Made by a program: the position numbers and the translations under genes
DNA from: Ananas comosus
Lineage: Eukaryota > Streptophyta > Magnoliopsida > Poales > Bromeliaceae
NCBI RefSeq assembly: GCF_001540865.1
Contig: NC_033627.1
Location: forward strand, 4,409,788-4,473,787
Direction of reading: 5' to 3'
DNA length: 64,000 bases
Shown here: positions 10,805 through 23,344 of the stretch, in pieces
Layout: each line of letters opens with the position of its first letter
How positions within the stretch are numbered: position 1 is the stretch's first letter
The notes under the pieces: model-generated
What the model saw: the letters and a program-made list of their open reading frames with translations, nothing else
Told to the model about the DNA's origin: nothing
Databases searched by the model: none

Positions 10805-11639
10805 TATAGTGTAAGATTGTTGATCCTTTTGACAAAAAAAAAAATAGTACAATGTAGTAAGTGAGAAAATATGTAAAGTAATTAAGCCTTTCAAAATAGA
10901 ATTAATTACATCATATTATATTGTAATTTATAGGTTTTTTATTTTTATTTTTTACACTATACTATTTTTTTTTTCCAAAGGCACCACTCAATTACTTTAT
11001 TATTTTTTCAATTTCTATATTATAAGGAACAAATCTATAATTTTTATATAAAAAGTTGTTAAAAATATTAGTTAAAAATGGCAATGCATATATTCAACTC
11101 AAATTAACATGAAAAACAACAAAATACATAAAAATAATAAAAAAATTAATTAAAAATAATTTGATAAAAACTTTTATTAAGTCTATCATAGATATTTATA
11201 TTACATTTTTTTCCTACAATTTAATTAGTATCTATTAATAAAGTTGTTAGATTTTATCTAATATGGTAGACTTGTTAATAGTAACATAGAGATTCATGAA
11301 AAGATAAATAGTTCAGTGATACCTATAAGAAAAGAAAATAATACGAGTTAAAAAAATAAAAATAAATTTAAAATACAGTGTGGAGATTGATAAAATAGAA
11401 TAACATAATTGTGTTTTTTTTTATATTACACTACTTAACTATCTCTAGTACCGTAAGAATTTTGTTAAATGGAATAGTAAAATGAAATTTTTTATAAACC
11501 ATAAATTAACAAATTGTATATTATATACAATAGAATACTATATTATACGGTCTCGGTTTGCAAAAAAATATTATTTTGCTATCCTATTTAATAATAATAA
11601 TAATAATTATGGTAAAATAAAAACTAAGACCACTAAATA

Positions 11640-11800
11640 ATTTTTTTTTTTTCTTTTGAGAGATAGGTAGCACGCTACCTGCTTCGTTTATTTTATTTAT
11701 AAATAAACTTAGCTGAAAATATGGATCAACTAAGATTCGAACTTGGGTCTCGGATACCAACCATCAAACCCTTTTGGCACTTGTTCTAGGGACGGTCGGT
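11640..11800 (-). mobile_element. tRNA-derived SINE with ~15-bp target duplication
   Basis: Same family as 10651-10804, with box B (AGTTCGAATCT) and the tail motif GGTAGCGTGCTACCTAT then an A-rich end, read on the minus strand. Flanking TAAGACCACTAAATA (11625-11639) and TAAGGCCACTAAATA (11801-11815) match 14 of 15, giving clear boundaries. Confidence 0.9.
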
Positions 11801-11921
11801 TAAGGCCACTAAATAGTTATATTCAACTTTCTGAGCCACACAACGTCAAAGTGAAAACGCGCTTATCCGCACGGCGCGAATTGATGTTCACCAAAAATGA
11901 AAACAAGAAAAAATGTACAAG

Positions 11922-13415
11922 GTTCTTCTAGACTTTAGCTCTTAATTTCTAGGAAGAGGGTTTGACTTTTAATATTGGTAATAATATCTCATAAGCCATA
12001 TATGTTACTAATTATACAACCCTTTTGATGAATACCATACAAAAAATCTTACAAACTTCAAAGCACAAATAAATTTAATTTTCTCTTTCCCCTATAATAA
12101 TGAATTATGAAAATGAAGAATAAAATGTGAAATTATTTTTTGATTTTTTGTTACTTGTTCTTTTCGTTAGTATGGAAGAAACAGTTTTTCTGTATTTTAA
12201 AAATTTTACAAAAATATATACAAGATATGCAATCAAAACGGTGATGTAAATTAAAATTCTTTTTGCTGATATTGTGTGTCAGTAAAAAATGTTCATAATT
12301 TATCTGCACTATGGTCTATTCAGAAGCAACGATTCTACGTGTAATATTTAATAATTTTATTTATTTAATTTGAAATATTTAATAACTTATGTACCACAAA
12401 ATTTAGGTGCACTATTTATTTTAATAATAATAGTAATAATAATGGAGCTCCGAAAATTTCATAACTAAAACCATTGAATGAATCTTATTTCTGTTTTGAA
12501 ATTTTCAAAGAACCCTTTTGGATGGAAAAGTTGTATTTGTCGCATTGAGACGTGTGTTACTTAAATTTTGTTACATCAATAAGCATCAAAGTGACACGTG
12601 CATTTAATTTATGGTCAATGAAAAGAAGCTTCTGCAGGTTAAGTTATTATTATTCAAATTAAGTTAGGGATCTTTTTCTAACTACCAAAGTTAGGTCAAA
12701 TTATTTTAGCCTAATCATGTAATATCTAGATGCAAGTGCCGTTAATTTAAGGGGTTGTTTGGTTACACGTACGTAGTTGTAACTATATTGTAATTGTCAA
12801 TGCATATAAATTCAAATTCGTCGATTTTATGTATTTGAATTTAACTGCTACAGTTAGAACTACATCCAAATTGTTTACAATTCCAATTGCAGCAGTTGTG
12901 GAAAGAGTAATATAAAACAAAGTTAAATTTACATCTCTGATAATCTTCCAAAGAAAAATAATAATTTTTTTCATCTAATAGGATGTAATCTTACCGTCTT
13001 ATATATAAAATAACAAAATTTTATAAATATACTTGTCAATCGCACATAATCAAACACAATATTTATAGATACTGTACTTTTTGCTAATCCAGCCAAACAA
13101 GATGTATGTAATTAAAGTTATTACATTTTCAACTGCATGAATTTCGAACTATACTGTATATGCAATTATATCCAACGAAACAGTCGTTAGATGAAATTCT
13201 CAGCTTACAAAATAATATCGTACTTTGAAATAAGTAGTTGAACTTTATAAATATAATTTTACTATTTAACATAATAATGTATCGGTTTAGTATGTCCTAA
13301 TATGAGTTTTAATTGTATATTTTTGACTATTTTGACATGAACAATTTAGTAATCTAATAAAATATCATACTACTTAATAAAATATTGCATAGATCGTTTT
13401 TTGTGAAAACCAATA
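11922..13415. repeat. Direct duplication, left copy (about 1.5 kb), ends at N
   Basis: The sequence from CTTCTAGACTTTAGCTC to GAAAACCAATA recurs at 13417-14919 with scattered SNPs and short indels. The left copy ends exactly at N 13416; the right copy runs on into unique DNA. There are no coding features. Haplotype or contig overlap is the simplest explanation. Confidence 0.9.
12750..13190. mobile_element. Possible MITE with GTTGTTTGGTT ends
   Basis: GGGGTTGTTTGGTTACACG on the left faces CCAACGAAACAGTCG on the right. Inner parts (AACTATATTGTAATTG and its rough complement near 13150) are also inverted. The same structure recurs in the duplicate at about 14250-14697, where the right end reads CCAACCAAACAGTCAG. 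hAT-like or PIF-like ends are possible; no target duplication was established. Confidence 0.45.
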
Positions 13416-13416
13416 N
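13416..13416. other. Single N at a duplication junction
   Basis: It lies exactly between the end of the left 1.5-kb copy and the beginning of the right copy. Confidence 0.95.
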
Positions 13417-14919
13417 GTCCTTCTAGACTTTAGCTCTTAATTTCTAGGAAGAGGGTTTGACTTTTAATATTGGTAATAATATCTCATAAGCCATATATGT
13501 TACTAATTATACAACCCTTTTGATGAATACCATACAAAAAATCTTACAAACTTCAAAGCACAAATAAATTTAATTTTCTCTTTCCCCTATAATAATGAAT
13601 TATGAAAATGAAGAATAAAATGTGAAATTATTTTTTGATTTTTTGTTACTTGTTCTTTTTGTTAGTATGGAAGAAACAGTTTTTCTGTATTTTAAAAATT
13701 TTACAAAAATATATACAAGATATGCAATCAAAACAGTGATGTAAATTAAAATTCTTTTTGCTGATATTGTGTGTCAGTAAAAAATATGCATAGTTTATCT
13801 ACACTACGGTCTATTCAGAAACAAACGGTTCTGCGTGTAATATGTAATAATTATATTTATTTAATTTGAAATATTTAATAACTTATGTACCACAAAACTT
13901 AGGTGCACTATTTATTTTAATAATAATAGTAATAATAATAATGAAGCTCCGAAAATTTCATAACGAAGACCATTGAATGAATCTTAATCCTGTTTTGAAA
14001 TTTTCAAAGAACCCTTTTGGATGGCAAAGTTGTATTCGTCGCATTCAGACGTGTGTTCCTTAAATTTTGTTACATCAATAAGCATCAAAGTGACACGTTT
14101 ATTTAATTTATGGTCAATGAAAAGAAGCTTCTGCAGGTTAAGTTATTATCATTCAAATTAAGTTACTGATTTTCTTCTAACCACCAAAGTTAGGTCAAAT
14201 TATTTTAGCCTAATCATGTAATATCTAGATGCAAGTGCCGTTAATTTAAGGGGTTGTTTGTTTACACGTACGTAGTTGTAACTATATTGTAATTGTGATT
14301 GCATATAAATTCAAATTCGTCGATTTTATGTGTTTGAATTGAACTGCTACAGTTGAAACTGCATCCAAATTGTTTGCGGTTCTAACTATAACAGTTGGAA
14401 GAGTAATATAAAACAAAGTTAAGTTTACCTCTCGGATAATCTTCCAAAGAAAAAAGAAAATATTTTTTTTCATCTAATAGGACGTAATCTTATCGTCTTG
14501 TATATATAAAATAACAAAATTTTATAAATATACTTGTCAATCGCACATAATCAAACACAATATTTATAAATACTGTACTTTTTGCTAATCCAGCAAAACA
14601 AGATGTATGCAATTAAAGTTATTACATTTTCAACTGCATGAATTTCGAACTATACTGTATATGCAATTATATCCAACCAAACAGTCAGTCGTTAGATGAA
14701 ATTCTCAGCTTACAAAATAATATTGTACTTTGAAATAAGTAGTTGAACTTTATAAATATAATTTTACTATTTAACATAATAATGTATCAGTTTAGTATGT
14801 CCTAATATGAATTTTAATTGTATATTTTGACTATTTTGACATGAACAATTTAGTAATCTAATAAAATATCATACTACTTAATAAAATATTGCATAGATCG
14901 TTTTTTGTGAAAACCAATA
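13417..14919. repeat. Direct duplication, right copy (about 1.5 kb)
   Basis: Homologous to 11922-13415 along its whole length. Differences include small insertions such as an extra AATA near 13935 and a CAGT near 14692. The copy continues past the homology into TTCTAGCAAATATTG. Confidence 0.9.
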
Positions 14920-15185
14920 AATTCTAGCAAATATTGACTAAACTTACCTTAGGAGCTAAAATTCCTTAAGCTCAATTATTAAGTTCTGAAAAACGCGATA
15001 GTTGACATAAAATTTATACGTTTTCTAAACCAAAATCAAATTTATCAGAAAATGCAATATAAACATTCCAGATTCTACTTGAACAAGAAATAGTTTTGTA
15101 GTTTGTATGTGGTTTTTCGCTTATTACTAAAATGGAGATAAGGAATAATATTATTTAGCCAAATCGGCCCAACTCGAACCTGATT

Positions 15186-15216
15186 CGACCCGACCCAACC
15201 CGACCCGACCCGACCT
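15186..15216. repeat. (CCCGA)n short tandem repeat
   Basis: CGACC/CCGAC units in tandem, followed by GGTCCGGTCGGGC, which can pair with them. It resembles the GC-rich ends of hAT-like elements elsewhere in the window, but no element boundaries were found. Confidence 0.5.
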
Positions 15217-15499
15217 TCATCAGGTCCGGTCGGGCTTTGAAATCTGTGCTATTTTAGCAACCATCTAATATTTTATGTCAGCTTTGTCTAACTTTCCGTC
15301 AAAAGCTAGTCACCAAAATTTCTATATATTGGTTTTTTTTTACCTATTTTATAAAATTATTTAGTACAGAATCAAAATTACTGTAAGTTTTGATGCATGT
15401 AATAATTAAGAAATAAATTAAAGTGCATATAAAATTAATAGGTAATCTCAGAGAGGATTCCGATATATTGCATATAAAATTTATTAAATTTGATTACTA

Positions 15500-15970
15500 T
15501 TTACTGACTCTTGGGCCTTCTAACTAGGCGGTCTAGTTAAGCTCATCTCAAATTTGTGCATGATTTTTGGGGCCGAAGCGAACCTCAAACCCGCGATTTA
15601 TATTGGGCTAGGCTTGGGCCTGTTGAATGGCCCAGCCCAATCATCGTATGTCAAATAATTAATCGGACATCAGACAGGGCGGATCTTGGAGTGGGAGGGG
15701 CTTCCCTCCTCCCGCTTCGCTTCTTGTCGGGTCGGGGCAAATTCGTAATGGGTCAATTTTAATCATAATCTTGGACCCCACTTACCGCTTTATTTGGGGC
15801 GGATTAGAATGATAGCAGGTTTTTGAAAGATTTATGACGGATCAGAACAGATCAAAAAAAAAAAGAAAAGAATCTTTCTACATTTTTTATTACCACTTAT
15901 CGCCTTATTCGGGACAGATCGGAATGGGAATGGGAGAACAGCCAACGTGAATCCATCCGCATTCCTATTC
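15500..15970. other. GC-richer segment, probable degenerate repeat
   Basis: Contains GGGCTTGGGCCTG, GGCCCAGCCCAATC, and two copies of a TTATTCGGGACAGATCGGAATGG-like motif (near 15790 and 15905, one diverged). No intact protein. It resembles remains of the CCGCCCCGATC-rich non-autonomous elements such as 48463-48805. Confidence 0.35.
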
Positions 15971-16444
15971 GACTTGCCAAATATTTTATAAGTACTTTAT
16001 TTTAACCTCTATGTTAATATATATGTTGTTAGAGGATAATGTTATTGGTTGCAACTAGTACATCTGAACATCTATGCACTATGCATTCATTAGCCTTCAA
16101 TCGGTTATCAATCTCTTTTGAGTTACAATTTCATTCGTCCAAAATGCTATAATTGATTTCGCTCCGAATAAAATTTTGACTAGAAAGAAATGAAAAAAAA
16201 TAATAAGAAGAAAATGACATTAGATTTGAGCGATTCTTAGAGTGAGTTAAACAAATAAATCCACTCTTATGTCACTAATTCTTTCGTTAAACAAAAATCG
16301 AAAGTAAAAGAATTTTAATTCTGAAGTCGTAAACTTTCAAGTACATAACTAATAATGCAACTGAACTTAGTTTAATCGAAACTAAACTAGATTCGAACCT
16401 AATTTTCAGAAATGTTAACAAACATTATTGCATAAGCTGTTAGA

Positions 16445-16595
16445 TTTTTTTTTTTTTTTTTGAGAGATGGATAATATGTTATTCGTTTCGCTTATTTCAT
16501 TTAGCTGGAGATACGAATCAACTAGAATTCGAATTTGGGACTTCGATTACCAATCACCAAATTTTTTACCACTTGTGATAGAGACGGTCGATACC
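16445..16595 (-). mobile_element. tRNA-derived SINE, diverged copy
   Basis: Minus-strand copy with GACCGTCTCTATCACAAGTGG head, AATTCGAATTCTAG box-B region, and AATAACATATTATCC in place of the GGTAGC..GCTACC tail, then a T16 tract on the plus strand. Imperfect target duplications flank it (GTTAGATTTTT and GTTAGAATTTTT). Confidence 0.8.
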
Positions 16596-17040
16596 GGTTA
16601 GAATTTTTGTTTTTTTTTTTTTTTAATTTGTATTTTTGCCCTTTTAGGTGGTTGGGGCAAAATAAATTGTAGGCAACTACTTTACCACCAATAAAAACTA
16701 GTAAACTTTTAGTTGATTAATATATATGCATGAAACACTATACCAAGGTAAAGAGGGTACAATCCATGTGACTCCTCTTTTATGTATAGTTGTTGGCCTA
16801 CCTAGGCATTCATAAATTTAGAATAATAATAATAATAATAGTAATAAAAAAAATTGATTTCCACTTTTCCACAAGAAATCTGACAGTAATTCACTCACAA
16901 TGCAGCAAATGTGGCAGACTGTCTGTGCTCAGAGGAACCAGACCTTAAATATGTTGTACTATGATTAAATTTGTAAAAACAACCCTGAACTTTGGAGTGT
17001 CAGCAAAGAGGCCCCAAAACTTTTAATTTTATAAATAGTT

Positions 17041-17345
17041 TAACAAATTTAAATTTTTTTTTAGGAAAGACATTAAAGCTTGCATGTTCTATTCTAATGC
17101 TTAAGAAAAAATTTAATAACATATTTTTATATTTTAAAATTTTATAAGGCAAAATCTGTCACCGACGCGAGTATTAATTTTAATTTTTTTTTAGGAAACA
17201 CATTAAAGCATGCCTGTTCTACTCTAATGCTTAAAAAAAATTTAATAACAATTTTTTATATTTTAAAGTTTTATAAGGCAAAATTTGTCGCCGACAAGAG
17301 TATTAATTTTAATTTCTTCTTTGAAAACACATTAAAGCCTGCTTA
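17041..17345. repeat. Tandem repeat, ~130-bp unit, 2.3 copies
   Basis: Units contain TTTTTTTAGGAAA, CATTAAAGC, TGTTCTA and TTTATAAGGCAAAATCTGTC, then CGAGTATTAATTTTAATTT. A further piece (TTTATAAGGCAAAATCTGTC) reappears at about 17911, after the SINE and palindrome, so the array was interrupted by those insertions. Confidence 0.7.
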
Positions 17346-17368
17346 TTCTATTTTAACGCTTAAAAATC

Positions 17369-17521
17369 ACCGACCGTCTCTAGAGCAAGTAGCAAAGGGC
17401 TTGGTGATTGGTATCCGAGACCCAAGTTCGAATCATAGTTGATTCACATTTCCAGCTAAGTTTATTTCTAAATAAAATAAATGAAACGGGTAGCGTGCTA
17501 CCTATCTCTAAAAAAAAAAAA
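17369..17521 (+). mobile_element. tRNA-derived SINE, plus strand
   Basis: Starts ACCGACCGTCTCTAGAGCAA, has box B AGTTCGAATCA near 17427, then CCAGCTAAGTTTATTTC, AATAAATGAAACGGGTAGCG, TGCTACCTATCTC and an A-tail that ends at the N. It inserted inside the 130-bp tandem array. The right target duplication is lost at the N. Confidence 0.88.
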
Positions 17522-17522
17522 N
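17522..17522. other. Single N, assembly ambiguity
   Basis: Lies between the SINE A-tail and a large palindrome; both are hard to assemble. Confidence 0.85.
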
Positions 17523-17890
17523 TATCCTGTGGTTTAAAGTTTATCAAGTTAGTACCCTGTGGTTTCTCACTTTATCACTTTAGTACCCTGTGGTTTAAAG
17601 TGTATCAAGTTAGTACCCTGTGGTTTTGTACTTTATCACTTTAGTACCCTGTGGTTTTAATTTGTATCAAGTTAGTACCCTGTGGTTTTTTAAATCACAG
17701 GGTACTAAAGTGATAAAGTGTGAAACCACAGGGTACTAAAGTGATAAAGTGCAAAACCACAGGGTACTAACTTGATACACTTTAAACCACAGGGTACTAA
17801 AGTGATAAAGTGAGAAACCACAGGGTACTAACTTGATAAACTTTAAACCACAGGATATTAAAATGAAAAAGTGTGAAACCACAGGAAGGG
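17523..17890. mobile_element. Palindromic element built from a TAGTACCCTGTGGTTT unit
   Basis: The left arm (about 17523-17693) holds six copies of a 16-base TAGTACCCTGTGGTTT-like unit, separated by alternating spacers TATCAAGT and CTTTATCACTT. The right arm (17694-17890) is the near-perfect reverse complement. Together they form a hairpin of about 170 bp per arm with almost no loop. Related but less repeated ends occur at 37495-37853 and, decayed, near 48020-48245, suggesting a MITE family with internal amplification. Confidence 0.8.
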
Positions 17891-18227
17891 TTTTTGAAAT
17901 TTTTCCAAAATTTTATAAGGCAAAATCTGTCACCGACACGACACGAGTATTTATCTAGTATCTTCGCAAACTAAAAATTGAAGTCATTTATAAAATGTCT
18001 AAAGTGCAGGAGGTATTTATGCATTAATTTTTCATTAAATTTTGCACTATGCATTGTGCAGCAAGGAACGTGACCCTCGTACGAAGCGTACGCTATTTAC
18101 TCATCTTAAATTTGGGTCAAATTGAATTTATAATGTAGGGACCAAATTGTTGAGGGTGTGGCTAAAATGTAGTGGACCTTGAGATTCTGCTATAATTGTT
18201 GATATAAGGTGAGTTAAAGTTTAGAGA

Positions 18228-18229
<2 letters not shown>

Positions 18230-18267
<38 letters not shown>
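18230..18267. repeat. (AAT)n microsatellite
   Basis: About 12 AAT units. Confidence 0.9.
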
Positions 18268-18269
<2 letters not shown>

Positions 18270-18446
18270 ACGTGGTCAATATTTTTATATAAATTTTAAA
18301 CTTATAGCTAGATTTATTTTCATAAAATTTTAATTATTAAATATATATATTTTTTACAAAATTAATATAAATAAATTTATCCCGCTATGTTGGCTATCAT
18401 TAATTAATCATAAAAATTTTAAAAAATTAGATTGTGGATTTAAAAT

Positions 18447-18447
18447 N
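18447..18447. other. Single N, assembly ambiguity
   Basis: Isolated N; no duplication seen on its two sides. Confidence 0.85.
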
Positions 18448-19450
18448 GACAAGTCTTACATCATCTGGTGATTTTTTGCTCTGTGTGAGTTTAAGTATTT
18501 TGGATCGGTAATTTGAGTCCAACGAGTTATCATTACTAGTATTATTACTAGTAGGCCAGATCGTTACAAATACAAAGAAGCTACTTTGCCGAAATAAATT
18601 CCTCCTACCAAATCACATAGTCTCTGGCATTCCAAACAAATTGCATTATCCCTAATTGTCGAAAAATTCTGTTATATGTTTGAACAATTTTTATCTAAAA
18701 AAAATAGCTAATGAGGATTGGTAAGAAAATTTGATTGGCTTTATTAATTTTGCATCCTAAATCAACAACCCAAATATAGTTCTAGGATTGTGACCTCAAT
18801 CCAAAGATTGTAATCCTATTCCTAAAGTTTATACAATATGTTTTAGATTTTTACTATTAAGGGGAAAATAAGAGAAAAATATGACTGGTGAGAAGAATCT
18901 GATCCTTGAACTAGCAAATTAGAAGAAAAACTTTATAATCATGTCATTTCTCGCTAGCTATATCACTTACTTATTTTTGTAATACTAAAATTCAAAAAGG
19001 TTGCGTAAATTCTGCAGATGGAATAACAATCTTTAGATTGAGCATTATAATTTTACAATTCTCTTTTGAGTTGTAGCATCCTCTAAGTAATAATTCAAAA
19101 TTAACAAAGGGGGTTGGATTTTAATTTCTTATGGATCCCATTAATTGTTTCTTTTAAATACTTGCTGTATAAAACATATGGCAGCAAATAAGAAGCTCCT
19201 CAATGTGGTCTTGCTGGGAGTTCCCCACCTAAGTTTTGTCCCTAATAATTATTGTATGCATATTTTTGTACTAGACAAGAATCACATCAAAGAGTTACTC
19301 ATATAACCCTAATAAAAGCTATTTAATTTGTGCATAACAGTGTTCATTGTACAAATATTTAAAATCGAAAATAAAAGCAATCATATTGATGATGTGATGT
19401 TCTTAACCAATCAAATTGTTCTTTCTAAAGTTCACCTATTCCACCATAAT
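18448..19450. other. AT-rich intergenic DNA, no feature recognised
   Basis: Apparently low-copy sequence with no long open frame on either strand and no visible terminal repeats. Confidence 0.5.
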
Positions 19451-19453
19451 TTT

Positions 19454-20091
19454 TTAAAAATAATTTTATTATATTTTTTAAAAAAATGTATAATTGACTA
19501 AACATAAATAGGAGTAATTGTTTATATACTTTGAAAAGTTTTCAACTTTCTGATTTACTTTTCTTAGAAGGCTAATATTAAAAATACCTTTTTAACGTTC
19601 CAACCTATTTCAAATATACGCTTAGAGTTAAATTCTTTTTATAAACTGTTAGTAATAGCTGTTATCTATATAAAATTACTATTTTACTCTTTCAAATATA
19701 CTCTTCTATCATCACCGACTTTTCTTATTTGTCCTTAAGTTAGGAACACAAAAAATATTTTGATTTTTTATCTTTTCAAATATATCCTTTTATCATCATC
19801 AATATTTTTTATTTGTCTTTAAATTAAGGTCAAAAGAGACATTTTAATTTTTTAAATTTTGATAGATATTTAACTTACGTTTAATCTAAAAAACCTAACT
19901 GGTGTAACTATAAAGATATTTTGGAATAACGGAGAAACATACGAAGAATATATTAGAAAGAAAAATAAAATAAAATATTTTTAAAGTTTTTGAAAGGTAT
20001 ATAGATGATTATCTCTAAATAATATGATGAACCTAGAACATAGCATACGTCATCGTTTAGGATCCTATGTGATTCAGAGAACCTACATGTT
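19454..20091. repeat. Direct duplication, left copy (about 640 bp), ends at N
   Basis: Recurs at 20093-20735 with scattered substitutions and a short indel (CATAAATAGGAG against CATAAATAATAGGAG). It contains a MITE-like unit with inverted ends: GGAGTAATTGTTTATATACTT and, at the right, AAGGTATATAGATGATTATC. A related unit is at 24909-25566. Confidence 0.88.
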
Positions 20092-20092
20092 N
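20092..20092. other. Single N at a duplication junction
   Basis: The left copy ends CCTACATGTT at the N; the right copy has the same CCTACATGTT followed by AGGAGAC. Confidence 0.95.
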
Positions 20093-20735
20093 CTAAAAAT
20101 AATTTAATTATGTTTTTTAAAAAATGTATAATTGACTAAACATAAATAATAGGAGTAATTGTTTATATACTTTGAAAAGTTTTCAAATTTCTGATTTATT
20201 TTTCTTAGAAGGTTAATATTAAAAATACTTTTTTTTACGTTCCAACCTATTTCAAATATATGCTTAGAGTTAAATTCTTTTAATAAACTGTTAGCAATAG
20301 CCGTTATCTATATAAATTTACTATTTTACTATTTCAAATATACTCTTCTACCATCACCTACTTTTCTTATTTGTCCTTGAGTTAGGAACACAAAAAATAT
20401 TTTGATTTTTTATCTTCTTAAATATATTCTTTTACCATCACCAATATTTTTTATTTGTCTTTAAATTAAGGTCAAAAGAGACATTTTAATTTTTTAAATT
20501 TTGATAGATATTTAACTTACGTTTAACCTAAAAAATCTAACTGGTGTAACTATAAGGATATTTTGGAATAACGGAAAAACATACGAAGAATATATTAGAA
20601 AGAAAAAAAATAAAATAAAGTATTTTTAAAGTTTTAAAAGGTAAATAGATAATTATCTCTAAATAATATGATGAACCTAGAACATAGCATACGTCATCGT
20701 TTAGGATCCTATGTGATTCAGAGAACCTACATGTT
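20093..20735. repeat. Direct duplication, right copy (about 640 bp)
   Basis: Homologous to 19454-20091 and continuing into unique sequence. Confidence 0.88.
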
Positions 20736-20816
20736 AGGAGACATATATTAAATACGCACTTTAACTTTCACGTAAAGGCAACGGGATGCTACACCAACGC
20801 GTAAATGTTTGGTCTC

Positions 20817-20817
<1 letters not shown>

Positions 20818-20858
<41 letters not shown>

Positions 20859-20870
20859 GTAATAATAATT
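20818..20870. repeat. (AAT)n microsatellite
   Basis: About 17 AAT/TAA units with one or two interruptions. Confidence 0.9.
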
Positions 20871-23340
20871 AATAAGCTCATATTTTGAGTTGGGCTATAC
20901 TAGTAATTAATGGAGTGGGGGCCTATGCAAATATCATCTTAAATTGAAATAATTGTTGGCTAGACCAGGTCCACCACATCAGCCATGAACCCAGTATCGT
21001 CCATTATTTTACTTCATCTTTGTGAAATTTTTGATATTTTAGAAGGGAGAAGTGTGTGAGACTCCTTTAAATTTTTTTTTTAAAAAAAATTATATAACTT
21101 TTGATTTGTTCCAATCGTTTGATTTTTCTTTAATAGTTATATAAAGATCAAATAATTAAACATTCTTCAAATTCATTTTAATTAATATTTTTTAAAAGGT
21201 AAATTTAAATTTTTAATAGCTAAATGCATGATGGCGATCAGTTATAATTAGTTAAAAAATTCCATCTGTGCTAAGACTCTGATCGTTAATGAAAAATAAA
21301 TCAGAAGTTAATGTAAGTTTGTTTAATTTTCTTAAATTTTAGAGGTTTTTATCGCACTAATCTTTTTCTTTTAAAAAATAATGACACGCACCACACAATT
21401 TTTTATTATTAGTGAATTTTAGAGCTAAAATCAAATATGATTCATACGATTCATACCATCTAATTAAAGAGACTACGTGTAGAAAATTTTAAAATTTGAA
21501 AGTTCTATTACTGATCATTGTTTGATTTGCGAGAAACTGGTATTCAAAATTTATGATTTTTTACTTATTAGCATTTTAAATGTCATGAAATACATAAAAT
21601 TAATAAGGTAGATTTTTGATTTTTGAGGTTGCTAACAAAGAATTTTTTGCGTGTGGTGCATGGGATTTAGCTATACACCGGGTGCAAGCAAATTTCAAAC
21701 GCATTTAAATTTGTATCTTTGAATGAGAGTACACAGTTTGTACGGATTTGACCTTTGTTCATCAACACTGGTAAAAAAATAAAAATTCACTCTCTTTGAG
21801 ATAAAAAAATTTGTTGTACGGCCAAAATTTGAATCGAATTCATTTGCATTTAAGATGCATCCTCTAAGTGGGGCTCACAATTTGTTGTTAGGCTTAATTT
21901 GGAATAGATTTATTCGCATTTAATTTGGATGCATTTGAACTTTATTTCTGTTTAAAGTTATCCGTGACCGCTTTAATGATAATCGAGCGTTAACGCTACC
22001 GCAAACATTTTTATGGCCCATTTGGTACTGAGATACTGTTCAATATTATTAGGTAAAATAGAATTGGAACAAAAGTATATTGATCGATTTAAAGCTCAAA
22101 AGTTTTATCTGAGTTTTTCACAATAACTTCTCTTAATAGGAATAAATTAGGTAAATATTTACTTGGTACGTATTTTGGAAGTGGAGAAATTTAAGAAGCC
22201 AAATCAAATAAGTTGTGTCACTTTTTTTTTTTAAGAAAAAAACTTATTGACAGGACAAATACATTATTTCTATTCATTTTTTTCTCTAGCAAATTAAGTG
22301 CTCTATTAATGTTACTTCTCCAAGTTTAATGGTACTTTAACACTTGCAAAGTGGAGATAGTGTATATTTATCCCTTCAAATCTTATATCTTATATATATA
22401 CTCTTGCAAATTTGAAAAACATGCAAATATATATTTGAACTGACCAAAACCGATCGACGATCGATAGTTTAGTATAATAACTATTTTATTCTTATTGTGA
22501 CCAGCAATAATGATGAATTAAGAGATTAAACTTTATTCTAATCATATTAGTACGATAATCCAAATAAAGACAAAAAAAATGTTTTTCGACAAAAATTTGG
22601 TGCCTTAAACAGGAAAGTATATAATTACAGCATCAGGAAAGATATCATATATATATACAGTACTAGAAAGTGTTAATGCATGCATTAAAACACCAGCACT
22701 CATTAATGCAAATATAAGATTTGCTCCAGTGCATGATATGGCTGAATTTGCACATGCTTTTCTGCTTTGTATCATTCAAAGTTAGTTCAATGACAGAGAA
22801 ATGCTCACTGTACCCCACAAAACCAAAATACTTTGTACACTTCAAAAATTTTACAACAAATTATTTTAGGCTAAAGTTTAGGGTAATGTGACAGATTTTT
22901 ATGATCAGTTCCATCTTTACTCAAATGCAATTTTTATCCTCCTCGATCATGAATTACACCTCGAATGTACGAAGTATATATCCGGTTAAACTTTTGATCC
23001 GTCGCAGCATAAAATTAAACATATGTAAAATTTATACGTAGGTGAATATGGTACTGTACTATATATGACCACTAATTTGGATGGTTTTTTATATGCCAAC
23101 ACATTAGCAGCTGTGTATATATTATGCCGGCTTTATATTTCAAGGCCAAAATTGCATGTACAAGTAAGTTAATTATATGCATGTTATCATTACTAGTATC
23201 ATAAATATGAGACTGTTTATCGAGCCTAGGAATATTTAGGAGTTGGGGTTGGGAGGAAGAGCCACTAATTAATAAACTACACTGTAAAGGCTCCATTTTG
23301 ATTGCTAAACTGGTAAAGTTTTCTGAGATTCAAAACCAGA
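20871..23340. other. Intergenic DNA, no gene supported
   Basis: Moderately AT-rich with short open frames only. The segment 22600-23330 is less repetitive and carries minus-strand frames of 60-74 codons with no recognisable motif, so I do not call genes. Confidence 0.5.
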
Positions 23341-23344
23341 TTTG

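Noticed and set aside
17370..17450. tRNA-like sequence with box A and box B
   Set aside because: It is the head of a SINE; no cloverleaf or acceptor stem could be made, and the body and A-tail follow.
17523..17890. CRISPR-like regular repeats
   Set aside because: Spacers alternate between two near-identical forms, the array inverts on itself, and the DNA is from a plant.
22663..23296. Minus-strand frames of 60 and 74 codons
   Set aside because: Unrelated to known families by eye, no promoter or splice context; length is expected by chance.
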